From contig NZ_JANURN010000005.1 in the NCBI RefSeq assembly GCF_030249855.1, forward strand, positions 111,536 to 175,535: a stretch of DNA of 64,000 nt. The letters are read 5' to 3'. Numbering within the stretch: position 1 is the stretch's first letter; each line of letters starts with the position of its first letter. This DNA is from Helicobacter_B zhangjianzhongii. Its GTDB lineage: Bacteria > Campylobacterota > Campylobacteria > Campylobacterales > Helicobacteraceae. The notes below the pieces were generated by a model. It was not told the DNA's origin, did no database searches, and saw only the letters and a list, made by a program, of their open reading frames with translations. Of the stretch, positions 43,586 to 53,285 are shown piece by piece. The translations under genes and the position numbers were made by a program.

Positions 43586-44710
43586 ATGCGAGAGGTAATT
43601 TCTGGTGGCAATGAGCTTGTAGCAAAAGCCGCAATTGATGCGGGCTGTCGTTTTTATGGTGGATACCCTATCACACCATCTTCTGATATTATGCACGAGA
43701 TGAGCGTGCTTCTCCCTAAAAACGATGGACACTTTATCCAAATGGAAGATGAGATTAGCGGGATTTGCGCTGCGCTTGGTGCCTCGATGAGTGGGGTAAA
43801 ATCTATGACAGGTAGCTCTGGTCCGGGGATCTCGCTAAAGGTGGAGCAAATCGGGCTTGGCTTTATGGCGGAAGTGCCTTTGGTGATCGCTGATGTTATG
43901 CGCTCAGGTCCATCAACAGGTATGCCTACACGCGTGGCGCAAGGTGATGTAGGGTTTTTGAAGCACCCCACACACGGGGATTTTAAGTCTGTCGCTATTG
44001 CGCCGGGCAATCTTGAAGAATCTTACACGCAAACAATCCGTGCTTTTAATCTTGCAGAAGAGCTGATGACTCCTGTATTTTTGCTCCTTGATGAAACTAT
44101 CGGGCATATGTATGGCAAAACCTATATTCCAGATATTGAAGAGGTGCAAAAAAGCATTATCAATCGCCGCACTTTTACAGGCGACCCCAAGAGCTATCAG
44201 CCCTATGATGTCAAGCCTGATGAAGGGGCGATTTTGAATCCATTTTTCCAAGGCTATCGCTACCACATCACAGGACTTCACCACGGACCACTAGGCTTCC
44301 CCACAGAAGATGCGACAATGGGGCAGGCTTTGATCGATCGACTTTATAATAAAATCGAGTCTAAAGAGTCCTATATCTGCCAAAATGAAGAGCTTGATTT
44401 AGAGGGGGCAGAGATTGCTATCATCGCCTATGGCTCTACGGCACTATCAGTCAAAGAAGCGATGATTGAGCTAAAGAAAATGGGTAAAAAAGTAGGATTA
44501 TTCCGCCCGATTACTCTTTGGCCAAGTCCTAAGACAAGACTCAAGCAGCTTGGAGAAACTTACAAAAAAATCCTTGTGATCGAGCTAAACAAAGGGCAGT
44601 ATTTAGAAGAAATTGAGCGTATCCTTGAGCGCAAAGTAGAGTTTATGGGACAGGCTAATGGGCGCAGCATATCGCCTACACAAATTATCGATAGAATTAA
44701 GGAGATGTAA
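43586..44710 (+). CDS. oorA: 2-oxoglutarate:acceptor oxidoreductase alpha subunit
   Basis: OorA binds part of the thiamine diphosphate site and takes 2-oxoglutarate to succinyl-CoA with the B subunit. Motifs are GNELVAKAAIDAGCRFYGGYPITPSSDIMHEM at the start (typical of the pyrimidine-binding POR/OOR domain, cited here in parts: GGYPITPSSD), MEDEISGICAALGAS near residue 52 and the middle domain GSTALSVKEAM near residue 293. Length 374 is normal. Confidence 0.94.
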   Translation: MREVISGGNELVAKAAIDAGCRFYGGYPITPSSDIMHEMSVLLPKNDGHFIQMEDEISGICAALGASMSGVKSMTGSSGPGISLKVEQIGLGFMAEVPLVIADVMRSGPSTGMPTRVAQGDVGFLKHPTHGDFKSVAIAPGNLEESYTQTIRAFNLAEELMTPVFLLLDETIGHMYGKTYIPDIEEVQKSIINRRTFTGDPKSYQPYDVKPDEGAILNPFFQGYRYHITGLHHGPLGFPTEDATMGQALIDRLYNKIESKESYICQNEELDLEGAEIAIIAYGSTALSVKEAMIELKKMGKKVGLFRPITLWPSPKTRLKQLGETYKKILVIELNKGQYLEEIERILERKVEFMGQANGRSISPTQIIDRIKEM

Positions 44711-44711
44711 A

Positions 44712-45542
44712 ATGGCTTTTAATTACGATGAATACTTGCGCGTGGATAAAATGCCTACACTTTGGTGCTGGGGCTGTGGCGATGGCGTTATTTTAAAATC
44801 AATCATCCGCACAATCGATGCTTTGGGCTGGAAAATGGATGATGTATGCTTGGTAAGTGGGATTGGGTGTAGTGGGAGAATGAGCTCTTATGTCAATTGT
44901 AACACTGTGCATACTACACACGGCAGGGCTCTTGCCTATGCCACAGGGATCAAGCTTGCCAACCCTAAAAAGCATGTCATTGTCGTAAGTGGCGATGGCG
45001 ATGCGCTTGCCATTGGTGGAAATCACACAATCCACGCCAGCAGACGCAATATCGATCTAAATTATGTCCTTGTCAATAACTTTATCTATGGACTTACAAA
45101 CTCTCAAACTTCTCCTACTACGCCGCAAGGTATGTGGACTGTAACAGCGCAATTTGGCAATATCGAAAATAGCTTTGATCCGTGTAAGCTTGTCGATGCA
45201 GCAGGTGCGACATTTGTCGCTAGAGAATCCGTGCTTGATCCCAAAAAGATTGAAAAAGTGCTCTATGAAGGCTTCAAACACGAGGGATTTAGCTTCTTTG
45301 ACATTCATAGCAACTGCCATATCAATCTTGGGCGTAAAAACAAAATGGGCGAAGCAGTGCAAACACTCAAATGGATAGAATCCCGCACGATTAGCAAACG
45401 CAAATACGATGAGCTAAGTGAAGAAGAAAAGGTAGGTAAATTCCCAACAGGAATACTAAAGCACGATACAAGCAGGATTGAATATTGCCGCGCGTATGAG
45501 GGCGTGATTGAAAAAGCACAAGCACAAAAAGGAGGGCATTAA
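44712..45542 (+). CDS. oorB: 2-oxoglutarate:acceptor oxidoreductase beta subunit
   Basis: OorB binds the pyrophosphate of thiamine diphosphate. It has PTLWCWGCGDGVILKS near residue 14, GIGCSGRMSSYVNC near residue 52, HGRALAYATGIKLANP and the metal/ThDP motif VVSGDGDALAIGGNH near residue 95. The ATG at 44712 lies one base after the oorA stop with AAGGAG upstream. The upstream extension in the same frame lies inside oorA and is rejected. Length 276. Confidence 0.94.
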   Translation: MAFNYDEYLRVDKMPTLWCWGCGDGVILKSIIRTIDALGWKMDDVCLVSGIGCSGRMSSYVNCNTVHTTHGRALAYATGIKLANPKKHVIVVSGDGDALAIGGNHTIHASRRNIDLNYVLVNNFIYGLTNSQTSPTTPQGMWTVTAQFGNIENSFDPCKLVDAAGATFVARESVLDPKKIEKVLYEGFKHEGFSFFDIHSNCHINLGRKNKMGEAVQTLKWIESRTISKRKYDELSEEEKVGKFPTGILKHDTSRIEYCRAYEGVIEKAQAQKGGH

Positions 45543-45544
45543 GA

Positions 45545-46096
45545 ATGGAAGCTGAACTACGATTTACGGGTGTTGGCGGACAGGGTGTTTTGCTAGCGGG
45601 TGAGATTCTTGCAGAGTCCAGAATCCACGCGGGTGGCTATGGCATACAAGCTTCTACTTATACTTCACAGGTGCGTGGTGGTCCTACCAAGGTAGATATT
45701 TTGCTAGATTCTAAGGAGATTCTCTATCCTTATGCCAATGAAGGGCATATTGATTTTATGCTCTCCACTGCACAAGTGAGCTATGATCAGTTCAAAAATG
45801 GCGTGAAACAAGGCGGTGTTATTGTTGTTGAGCCAAATCTTGTTACCCCTAGTGCTGAAGATAAAAAGCATTTTAAAATCTATGAGATACCTATCATTAC
45901 CATCGCCAAAGAAGAAGTTGGCAATGTCGTTACCCAATCAGTCGTAGCCCTTGGCGTAACGGTGGCTTTCACGCAATGCGTTGATAGAGATTTGGTCTAT
46001 GAAACGATGATTTCAAAAGTGCCAGCAAAAGTTGTAGAGCTAAATAAAAAGGCATTTGAGCTAGGTGAGCAATACGCTAAAAATGCTATGGCATAG
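45545..46096 (+). CDS. oorC: 2-oxoglutarate:acceptor oxidoreductase gamma subunit
   Basis: The 183-residue protein is the POR/KOR gamma subunit, which completes the oxidoreductase. It starts with LRFTGVGGQGVLLAGEILAE and contains YTSQVRGGPTKVDILL, both characteristic of the subunit. It ends the oor operon. One half-copy of the repeat core (ESRIHAGG) falls in frame near residue 22. Confidence 0.93.
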   Translation: MEAELRFTGVGGQGVLLAGEILAESRIHAGGYGIQASTYTSQVRGGPTKVDILLDSKEILYPYANEGHIDFMLSTAQVSYDQFKNGVKQGGVIVVEPNLVTPSAEDKKHFKIYEIPIITIAKEEVGNVVTQSVVALGVTVAFTQCVDRDLVYETMISKVPAKVVELNKKAFELGEQYAKNAMA

Positions 46097-46114
46097 TTTG
46101 GATTCTTGCGGTGA

Positions 46115-47248
46115 ATGCTAATGCCCTTTATCCGCGAGAGACACTCTATACAAGCTCCCATAAAATCCACGCGCTTTCTCATTAAGACTTTGGGCTTCCC
46201 TCCAAAGCTCGCGCAAAAGACAATCGATAAAGCTAGATTTCGACTCCCAGATAACACCCCCATCCACAAATCCCAGCTCATAAGTGGCGAAGTGTGGCTC
46301 ACGCGCTTTGTGGATACCTATCCGCAAAGTGAGCTGCTCTCTCCAATATTTTCTACAAAAGATTTTGCCCTTTTTGATAAGCCAGCCAAATTGCTCACCC
46401 ACCCCAAAGGCACTTTCACACACAAAAGCCTAATAGATTCTATCCGCCATTTTTGCGGCACGCAAGCTCAGCCAGTCCATAGGCTAGATTATGAGACGAG
46501 TGGGGCGATCCTTGTGGCAAAGACTAGGCAGAGTGAAAAAGCCCTAAAAGATCTTGCAGCCACCAAGCAAGTAGAGAAGCTCTATCTAGCAAAAATCAGG
46601 GGTATATTGTGCGATGAGATTCTTATTGACGCACCAATCTACACACCACATAAGCACGCAAGAGGGCATCTCTCTATCCGCTCTTGTATCAGTGATAAGG
46701 GGAAAGATTCTCGCACGCTTCTTACACCCATACACATCGACACAGCGCATAATTGCACCTATATCCACGCTAGACCTCTCACAGGCAGGACACACCAAAT
46801 CCGCCTGCATTGTGCCCACATAGGACACCCTATTTGCGGCGATTTGCTCTATGGGGCAAGCGATTGTGTGGCGGATTCTTACCTAAACGCACTCAAAGAG
46901 CATTTTCACACCGTCTCCCTAGAATCCACTTTTTCACACAATGCCGCACAAGCACAAAAAACACAGAAATTACAAGAAGTGGATTTTGGCAAAAAGGTGG
47001 ATTCTAGGGAAAATGTTATTTTTCATAAAACAGCCAAGCCCCTAGAATCCACTTGTAAAAACACCCAAAGAGCAGAAATCCTAGAATCCACTTTACACAC
47101 TAGCCCAAGAAACACACTCCTAGCACAGACTCTCTGCCTCCACGCCTTTAGCCTGCACTTTTGCTACGACCACACCACCTACGCTCTTTCCACCCACCCA
47201 CCATCGTGGTGGCTAGATTCTAGCGAATACCCAAATGGTAAAACCTAG
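46115..47248 (+). CDS. RluA-family pseudouridine synthase with repeat insertion
   Basis: The catalytic motif VHRLDYETSGAILVAK near residue 127 holds the aspartate of RluA-type pseudouridine synthases; HARPLTGRTHQIRLHCAHIGHPICGDLLYG near residue 218 (quoted in part: GRTHQIRLHC) is the second conserved block. The usual C-terminal LHAFSLHF block comes only near residue 345. The intervening about 75 residues (VSLESTFSHN, KKVDSREN, ILESTL) come from four dispersed repeat cores at 46919-47095. Target base (23S rRNA or tRNA) cannot be told. Two starts are possible (46115 or 46121), neither with a good ribosome site. Confidence 0.83.
   Translation: MLMPFIRERHSIQAPIKSTRFLIKTLGFPPKLAQKTIDKARFRLPDNTPIHKSQLISGEVWLTRFVDTYPQSELLSPIFSTKDFALFDKPAKLLTHPKGTFTHKSLIDSIRHFCGTQAQPVHRLDYETSGAILVAKTRQSEKALKDLAATKQVEKLYLAKIRGILCDEILIDAPIYTPHKHARGHLSIRSCISDKGKDSRTLLTPIHIDTAHNCTYIHARPLTGRTHQIRLHCAHIGHPICGDLLYGASDCVADSYLNALKEHFHTVSLESTFSHNAAQAQKTQKLQEVDFGKKVDSRENVIFHKTAKPLESTCKNTQRAEILESTLHTSPRNTLLAQTLCLHAFSLHFCYDHTTYALSTHPPSWWLDSSEYPNGKT
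46915..47100 (+). repeat. In-frame repeat block in the RluA-family gene
   Basis: Cores CTAGAATCCACTTTTTCACA (about 46920), GTGGATTCTAG (about 46998), CTAGAATCCACTTG (about 47041) and CTAGAATCCACTTT (about 47081) lie between conserved parts of the enzyme without breaking its frame. Confidence 0.78.
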
Positions 47249-47498
47249 AATCCACTTTTGACATTGTCATATTGAGGCGAAAATCTCTTGTCATTGCGAG
47301 CGAGTGAAACAAGCGTGGCAATCCACTCTCCCTTCCGTCATTGCGAGCTTTGCGGTAGCAAAGCGTGGCAATCCACAAAGAGAGACATAAAATCACAAAA
47401 AGTGGATTCTGGTCCTAGAAATTCTAAAATCCACACCGCCTCCCTAGAATCCACTTTGGAAAACCCCCAATCCCCCAAACTCAACAGCTATTTTCTCC
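47249..47498. repeat. Repeat-filled gap between convergent genes
   Basis: It contains CTAGAATCCACTTTTG directly at the end of the preceding gene. Two GTCATTGCGAGC...GCGTGGCAATCCAC palindromes follow (about 47290-47325 and 47337-47373), then cores at about 47401 and 47447. No gene is seen. Confidence 0.75.
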
Positions 47499-48656
47499 TT
47501 AAGCTTTCTTTTTCTCGCTCTTTTTCTCGCTCTTTTTCTCGCCAAACCAGCCTTTGATCTTTTCAAACGCTTCTTGGAATATGTTTTCATACGGCTTGCT
47601 ATGCACGCCAAAGCTCTCATCAAGTCTTTGGATAAGCTCCTTTTGCTCACTGCTAAGTGTTTTTGGATAAGTGATAGACACTTGCGCGATCAAGCGACCC
47701 TTGCCCCTGCCATTGACATCAGCGATCCCCTCATCTCTAAAGACAAATTGCTCTTTGTCTTTTGTATTTGGGGGGAGATTTAGCTCGATAGGCTCGCCGC
47801 GTAGTGATGGGATATGGATTTTCGCCCCTAGCAAAATCTGTGTGAAAAACACAGGCACTTCAATATACACATCATTTCCATTACGGATAAAGTGCTTATC
47901 TTCTTGCACATACAGCACAAGATACAAATCCCCCCTAGCTCCACTTTTTGCTTGATTGCCCTTGCCGCTTATGCGTAGGCGCATTTCATTATCCACGCCT
48001 GCTGGGACAGAGATTTCTACCTCTTCATTTTTGGTGCTAAAGCCCTCTCCCTTGCAGGCTTTGCAAGGATTAGTGATGACATTGCCAGAGCCTTGACAGC
48101 GCGGGCAAGTCTGCCCAAATGCCATAAACCCCTGCTGGATAAAGACCTGTCCCTTGCCCTTGCAGTCTGGGCAGGTGGTTGATTGCTTATCTGCGCTACC
48201 GCTACCATTGCACTCATTACAAGGGGTTTTATAGACAATGGAGATAGATTTTTTACAGCCAAAAACAGCTTCTTTGAAGCTAAGATCAAGCCGCATTAAA
48301 AAATCAAGGTCATATTTCTCCTGCTCAGCCCTAGCTCTTCTCCCACCGCCAAAGCCAAATGCCTGCCCAAACAAATCCTCAAATATCGAGCCAAACCCAG
48401 AAAAATCTCCGCTAAAGCCCTTGCCCTGCCGCTCTAGCCCATCTTTACCATAGCGGTCATAGATTTGCCGCTTCTCATCATCGCTTAGAATCTCATAGGC
48501 TTCATTGATCTGCTTAAATCGCTCTTCAGCACTCTTGTCATCTGGATTTCGATCGGGGTGGTATTTTAGGGCTAGCTTGCGGTAAGCCTTTTTGATGACT
48601 TCTTTATCATTTGTGCGCTCTATCTCTAGAATCTCATAGTAGTCAAATTCTTCCAT
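47499..48656 (-). CDS. dnaJ: Chaperone DnaJ
   Basis: DnaJ (Hsp40) brings clients to DnaK and stimulates its ATPase. The 385-residue protein has a J domain with YHPDRNPDD near residue 33, a Gly/Phe-rich region (GSIFEDLFGQAFGFGGG), four zinc-binding CxxCxGxG repeats (CNECNGSG, CPDCKGKG, CPRCQGSG and CKACKGEG) between residues 148 and 208, and the C-terminal client-binding domain. The last residues (EKKSEKKSEKKKA) are encoded by a 12-base tandem repeat. It starts after AAGGAGC. Confidence 0.96.
   Translation of the reverse strand: MEEFDYYEILEIERTNDKEVIKKAYRKLALKYHPDRNPDDKSAEERFKQINEAYEILSDDEKRQIYDRYGKDGLERQGKGFSGDFSGFGSIFEDLFGQAFGFGGGRRARAEQEKYDLDFLMRLDLSFKEAVFGCKKSISIVYKTPCNECNGSGSADKQSTTCPDCKGKGQVFIQQGFMAFGQTCPRCQGSGNVITNPCKACKGEGFSTKNEEVEISVPAGVDNEMRLRISGKGNQAKSGARGDLYLVLYVQEDKHFIRNGNDVYIEVPVFFTQILLGAKIHIPSLRGEPIELNLPPNTKDKEQFVFRDEGIADVNGRGKGRLIAQVSITYPKTLSSEQKELIQRLDESFGVHSKPYENIFQEAFEKIKGWFGEKKSEKKSEKKKA
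47506..47541 (-). repeat. 12-base tandem repeat (three units) at the dnaJ 3' end
   Basis: TCTTTTTCTCGC occurs three times in a row on the plus strand and codes the Lys/Ser/Glu tail of DnaJ. Since 12 is divisible by three, copy changes only alter tail length. Confidence 0.8.
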
Positions 48657-48675
48657 ATATGCTCCTTAAAATGCG

Positions 48676-49674
48676 TTAAAACAATATCCTAACACCTAGA
48701 TTCCCACTATATAAATATGCGGAGTTTGTGTAGATCCCGTGGGCTTTAAGGGCTATTGTGCAAGCCTGCGTGGCACGCCACTCTAGCCCTAGAGATAGCA
48801 GCCCATAGCTGTGGTATTTACTATCAGGCAGGGCGATGATAAGCTCACCATTTGGGCTAGCCACAAGCGGACGCGCTAGTCTATCAACCCCTATCACCCC
48901 AACATCTTGGCGAAATGCCGGAGCAAGTGAAAGTGTAATATGTCTCCCCAAAAACTGCGTAAAAAGCACGCCTAGATCGATATTTGTCCGTAGCATATAA
49001 GGCGACATAACAGAGCCTTGTGAGCTTATGGGGAAGAGTGCGTGGAGATTATAACGCGCATAAGTCTCTAGAAAGCTGCTAGATCCTAGCACAAACACAT
49101 AGCCATAGGATAGTAGCGCGTTTGTCGAGCTTGCAAAGATCCAATCATCTAGCCTAGAAGCTAGGCTCTGCTCACTCTTATTTGTGTATGAAGCTTGGAA
49201 TCCTTGTGCGGCAAATGCTTGTATATGGTGATTTTCAATAAATACATCGCTAAAAATCCCAAGTGTTAGGAGCTGCGTGGAGGCAAGAGCCGGGGAGAGA
49301 CTCTGCCCATACGCATAGCCCACAAACGCCCCAAGTGGGTATCTATCGATGATACCATCATAAGCGATAGCCCCTCCGCTATACCTAGAAGCAGCGGCAT
49401 TTACGCTGGACTCTCCATAAAGTCCCATTACTTTAATCTCATTAGGCTTATCAAAGCGTGTCGTGTAGCGATGGGTGAAAAAGGAGTTTTGCGTGAGATT
49501 GGATTCTGGTGTCATCGTGGGTAAAAGTGTGGTAGCACTCTGTCCTAGGGGATCTTGCTTGCTTGCTGTGAGTGCTTGTGCTGTGGGCGTAGGTGTAGAT
49601 CGCGCATAGGCTAGGGCGCAAAGACAGCATAGCACGCAAGCCGCCCTTTTAAACATCGTGGTAAAAATCCGCAT
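48676..49674 (-). CDS. Outer-membrane or autotransporter-type beta-barrel protein
   Basis: The 332-residue protein starts with a signal peptide (FKRAACVLCCLCALAYARS), then a Thr/Pro-rich stretch and a barrel of amphipathic strands (FGQ-type turns, GLEWRATQACTIALKAHGIY) ending LGVRILF with the outer-membrane terminal Phe. The barrel resembles the autotransporter beta-domain of Helicobacter surface proteins, including the GGAIAYDGIIDRYPLGAFVGYAYG stretch (quoted in part). No passenger domain is present, so it is a stand-alone barrel. No phase tract is seen. Confidence 0.72.
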   Translation of the reverse strand: MRIFTTMFKRAACVLCCLCALAYARSTPTPTAQALTASKQDPLGQSATTLLPTMTPESNLTQNSFFTHRYTTRFDKPNEIKVMGLYGESSVNAAASRYSGGAIAYDGIIDRYPLGAFVGYAYGQSLSPALASTQLLTLGIFSDVFIENHHIQAFAAQGFQASYTNKSEQSLASRLDDWIFASSTNALLSYGYVFVLGSSSFLETYARYNLHALFPISSQGSVMSPYMLRTNIDLGVLFTQFLGRHITLSLAPAFRQDVGVIGVDRLARPLVASPNGELIIALPDSKYHSYGLLSLGLEWRATQACTIALKAHGIYTNSAYLYSGNLGVRILF

Positions 49675-49831
49675 AGTCTTCCTTATGGCTTACATTAGAA
49701 AAGTGGATTCTAGCCTATCTAGCCCAAGGCGACCTAGAAGCAGCTAAAAGCGCGCATTATAAAAAAAATGTGTTGTAAAAGGGCTTAATTTGCTAAAATT
49801 ATCGGCATTTTATACCATTTCAAGGATTTGT

Positions 49832-50806
49832 ATGAAAGCAAATGTCAAAGATTTTAGCCTGTGGTGTGATTTTATCGAGCGTGGATTCTTGCAGCAAGAC
49901 TTTAGTGCGCATATACAAGAAGCGCATTTTGTCGGGGCTACGAGCAATCCTAGCATTTTTGCTAACGCGATTTTGCACTCTAGCGCATACGCCGCCCAGC
50001 TAGAGCAGCTACGATCTACCCCCAATCTCTGCCCAAAAGACATTTATGAAGCCCTAGCTATAGAGGACATTAAGCTCGCTGCCCAAGCACTTTTAGGACT
50101 CTATGAAGCCGATAGGGACTATGGCTATATCAGCATTGAGATCGACCCTACGCTAAGTGATGATGCAAAGGCTAGTATAGAAGAAGGGAGGCGATTGTAT
50201 GAGAGTATAGGCTATGAAAATGTGATGATCAAAGTCCCTGCCACGCAAGCAGGCTATGAAGTGATGGGCGCACTTTTTAGAGAGGGGATCAATGTCAATG
50301 CGACTTTGGTCTTTTCTGAAAAGCAAGCCGCGCAGTGTGCGAAGATTTTGGATAAAAATGCCAAGAGCAATGCCCGCGCGGTGATTAGTGTCTTTGTCTC
50401 GCGCTTTGACTCTGCTATCACTCCAGCAGAGCCGCTGCAACCAGAGCTTGGCATACTCAATGCTATGGTGTGCTATGGCGCGATAAATGAGCTAGAAAAC
50501 CCTAGGATCCGCCCTCTCTTTGCCTCCACAGGCGCGAAGCTCCCGGGACTAGCCAAAGACTACTATATCACCAATCTCATCGCCCCTCATAGTGTCAATA
50601 CCGCGCCTTTAGCCACTATCCAAGCCTTTTTGCAGACACCTAGCGCGCGTGTGATCCCCTGGCTTGATAGGAAAGAAGCCTTACGCGCTATCTCTGCCCT
50701 AGATTGCAATGGCAGCTCGCTAGAATCCTTACAGGCAAAGCTCTTTGCTGATGGGCTAAATGCGTTTAAGCAAGCCTTTAATGCAATGCTCCAAAGCCTA
50801 GGCTAG
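49832..50806 (+). CDS. tal: Transaldolase
   Basis: Transaldolase moves dihydroxyacetone between sugar phosphates in the non-oxidative pentose phosphate pathway. Motifs are VGATSNPSIFANAI near residue 30 and YENVMIKVPATQAGYEVM near residue 128, whose Lys forms the Schiff base. The ATG at 49832 has AAGGAT upstream; the in-frame ATG at 49790 is outside the family start. Length 324 fits the long bacterial type found in Helicobacter. Confidence 0.92.
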   Translation: MKANVKDFSLWCDFIERGFLQQDFSAHIQEAHFVGATSNPSIFANAILHSSAYAAQLEQLRSTPNLCPKDIYEALAIEDIKLAAQALLGLYEADRDYGYISIEIDPTLSDDAKASIEEGRRLYESIGYENVMIKVPATQAGYEVMGALFREGINVNATLVFSEKQAAQCAKILDKNAKSNARAVISVFVSRFDSAITPAEPLQPELGILNAMVCYGAINELENPRIRPLFASTGAKLPGLAKDYYITNLIAPHSVNTAPLATIQAFLQTPSARVIPWLDRKEALRAISALDCNGSSLESLQAKLFADGLNAFKQAFNAMLQSLG

Positions 50807-50884
50807 GCTTTTCTACACTGCTCCTTTGGGCTACTTTCTACGCCGCTTTTATCTACTCTTTATCCGCGCCACCCCCTTGACTTG

Positions 50885-50903
50885 AAAAAAAAAACGCTAC
50901 AAT
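50885..50903 (+). promoter_or_regulatory. A10 tract abutting a -10 box (TACAAT) of mcrB
   Basis: Ten A (50885-50894) are followed by CGC and TACAAT (50898-50903). The arrangement CTACAATGTGGC recurs after the T13 tract of the autotransporter gene (60671). The tract could vary in length and tune expression. Confidence 0.55.
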
Positions 50904-50948
50904 GTGGCATTTATGGGGCGTAAGCTCACATTGACAAAGGAGTGTGGA

Positions 50949-53276
50949 ATGGATAAGAGATATTGGATTTTTGCTTCAAGCGATATAAGCCGAAAGAATA
51001 TAGCCGAGCTAGAACAGCATAAGCGAACAACTTGGGACAAAGCAAATGGTATGAAAATAGGCGATATTGCTTTTTTATATCTCACTGCACCAGAGAAGTG
51101 CATTACCGCACAAACGCAAATTGTCAGTATTGATGATAATAAGATTGAAATTGAATTGGTGAAGTTTTTTGATCCGCGAATACCCCTTGCGGATATGAAT
51201 TCTATTGGAATGGCTCACCCTCAAGGCGGCGTTGGATCTATCAAAGAAAAGCGATATGTGGATTTTATCCTAAACTACCCAGAGAGCCTTAAGACAGCGC
51301 AGCAAGAAGCAAGCAAACACTTTCTACAAGGCAAGCGAGTGTGGCTCTATAAGCCCGGAGAGCAAGGCTCAAAATGGGAGCTTATGCTTGAGCGTGGGCT
51401 TATGGGGATTGGCTGGAGCAAGCTAGGAGATTTACGACAATATAAAGTTGCCGAGGAGATAGAATCTAAGCTTAATGAGCTGTATCCAACAAAAAATGGT
51501 AGCCTAAGATTAAATGACAAACCTGCAAATTGGGATATGTGTAATACGATTAACAAGGGGGATATTATTATCGCTGTAACTGGCTTGAATACATTATTAG
51601 GCTATGGTAAGGTGGTGAGCGATTATTTTTATGATGAAAGCATTGATGATGAATTTGCTTCTTTTAGGAAAGTGGATTGGACTTGTAGTGGGAAGTGGGA
51701 TATTGATTTTGATCGGGATATTTTCAAAGATGACAATGTCAAACAATTACCGATAAAAACTTTAACAGATATTACTAAACAAGGCTACCCACAAAAGCTT
51801 TTAGCAATTATGTGGGGAAATATTTTAGACACAAAACCTACATACGATATACCGCTTAATCAAATCCTTTATGGACCTCCCGGCACAGGCAAAACTTATC
51901 ACACGATTGATAAGGCATTGGAGATTTTATGCGAGCGTGGCGAGATAGACTCTATCCCACAGGAGCGAGATGAGAAAAAGGCATTGTTTAATGAGTGTAT
52001 GGAGCAAGGACAAATCGGCTTTGTAACATTCCACCAAAGCTATGGCTATGAGGATTTTGTAGAGGGGATTAGACCGCGACTTAGTGGCGAAAATGATGAG
52101 AGTCAAATAAGTGAGAAAATGGAATATGAAATTAAAGATGGAATCTTTAAAAGTATGTGTAAAAAGGCGAATGAAAACTATGAAAAATCTCAAAAAGATA
52201 GTAGTGAAGTCAAGCGGGAAATAGAGCTTGATGATTTGTTGGAGCAGTATGCAGTCTATGTAGAAGATGAGCTAAAGGAAGGCAAAGAGCCGAAATTTGA
52301 GCCTAAAGAATGGACTACGAAAATGAAAATACAGGGTGTCCATCGTTTGCAAAATGGAGATTTTAGCTCAATTATGATAGGGACTAATAAAGATTCTGGC
52401 GTTATGCAAAGACTTACGCAAAAAGTTATCAAAAGAGATTATGAGAAGTTTAAAAGTGGCGAGATAAAAGATTGGAATGATATTAAGCCAAGCTATGAGT
52501 CAAAGTCCCATAGACACGGCAATGCTGGATATTATTTCACACTTTATGAATCTATCGCTGAATTTGAGAAAACACATTATCAAGTTAGCACAATCCCTAC
52601 CCTAGAATCCACTTTTGACAATCGCTTAAAGCCCTATATCCTAATCATCGATGAAATCAATCGCGGGAATATTTCTAAGATTCTAGGCGAGCTTATCACC
52701 TTGCTTGAGCCTAGCAAACGCAAGGGCAATGATGAAGCCCTTGAAGTGAAGCTACCCTATAGCCAAGAGTCTTTTAGTGTGCCAAACAATCTCTACATCA
52801 TCGGCACGATGAATACTGCTGATAGAAGTATCGCCCTGCTTGATACTGCGCTGCGTAGGCGATTTGAGTTTATAGAAATGCTGCCAGATTCTAGCAAGCT
52901 ATCTACAAATTGCGATGGCATAAATCTGCAAAAGCTGCTAGAAGCGATGAATAATCGCATAGAATTTTTGCTTGATAGGGAGCGGAGCATAGGACACGCA
53001 TTTTTCATAGGCGCAACAAATCTTAATGACTTGCAAGCTGTGTTTAAGCATAAAATCCTGCCGCTTTTACAAGAGTATTTCTATGATGATTATGCCAAGA
53101 TAAATGTGGTGCTAAATGATAATGGAATGCTAAAGTCTCAAACAATGAATGATGTGAAAATTTCTTTAAGCGATGATTTTGTGGATCGTGAAAAGCAAAT
53201 ATGGAAAATCACAGATTCTAGCGAGTGGAGTATGGACACTTTTCAAACGATGTATAAAGACACGCAATCTAGCTAA
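50949..53276 (+). CDS. mcrB: McrB-like AAA+ GTPase of a type IV restriction system
   Basis: Two PUA/EVE-like N-terminal modules, about residues 1-105 (RYWIFASSDISRKNI) and 115-240 (KRVWLYKPGEQGSKW ... NKGDIIIAVTGLNTLLGYGKV), precede an McrB-type AAA+ domain. That domain has Walker A LYGPPGTGKTYHT near residue 315, the Walker B/GTPase-type IDEINRGNISKILGEL near residue 570 and the NTADRSIALLDTALRRRFEF block. EVE-like domains bind modified bases, so it should recognise modified foreign DNA with McrC. ATG 50949 has AAAGGAG; an upstream ATG at 50904 overlaps the predicted promoter. A repeat core codes LESTFD just before the Walker B block. Confidence 0.85.
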   Translation: MDKRYWIFASSDISRKNIAELEQHKRTTWDKANGMKIGDIAFLYLTAPEKCITAQTQIVSIDDNKIEIELVKFFDPRIPLADMNSIGMAHPQGGVGSIKEKRYVDFILNYPESLKTAQQEASKHFLQGKRVWLYKPGEQGSKWELMLERGLMGIGWSKLGDLRQYKVAEEIESKLNELYPTKNGSLRLNDKPANWDMCNTINKGDIIIAVTGLNTLLGYGKVVSDYFYDESIDDEFASFRKVDWTCSGKWDIDFDRDIFKDDNVKQLPIKTLTDITKQGYPQKLLAIMWGNILDTKPTYDIPLNQILYGPPGTGKTYHTIDKALEILCERGEIDSIPQERDEKKALFNECMEQGQIGFVTFHQSYGYEDFVEGIRPRLSGENDESQISEKMEYEIKDGIFKSMCKKANENYEKSQKDSSEVKREIELDDLLEQYAVYVEDELKEGKEPKFEPKEWTTKMKIQGVHRLQNGDFSSIMIGTNKDSGVMQRLTQKVIKRDYEKFKSGEIKDWNDIKPSYESKSHRHGNAGYYFTLYESIAEFEKTHYQVSTIPTLESTFDNRLKPYILIIDEINRGNISKILGELITLLEPSKRKGNDEALEVKLPYSQESFSVPNNLYIIGTMNTADRSIALLDTALRRRFEFIEMLPDSSKLSTNCDGINLQKLLEAMNNRIEFLLDRERSIGHAFFIGATNLNDLQAVFKHKILPLLQEYFYDDYAKINVVLNDNGMLKSQTMNDVKISLSDDFVDREKQIWKITDSSEWSMDTFQTMYKDTQSS

Positions 53277-53285
53277 GGCTCACCT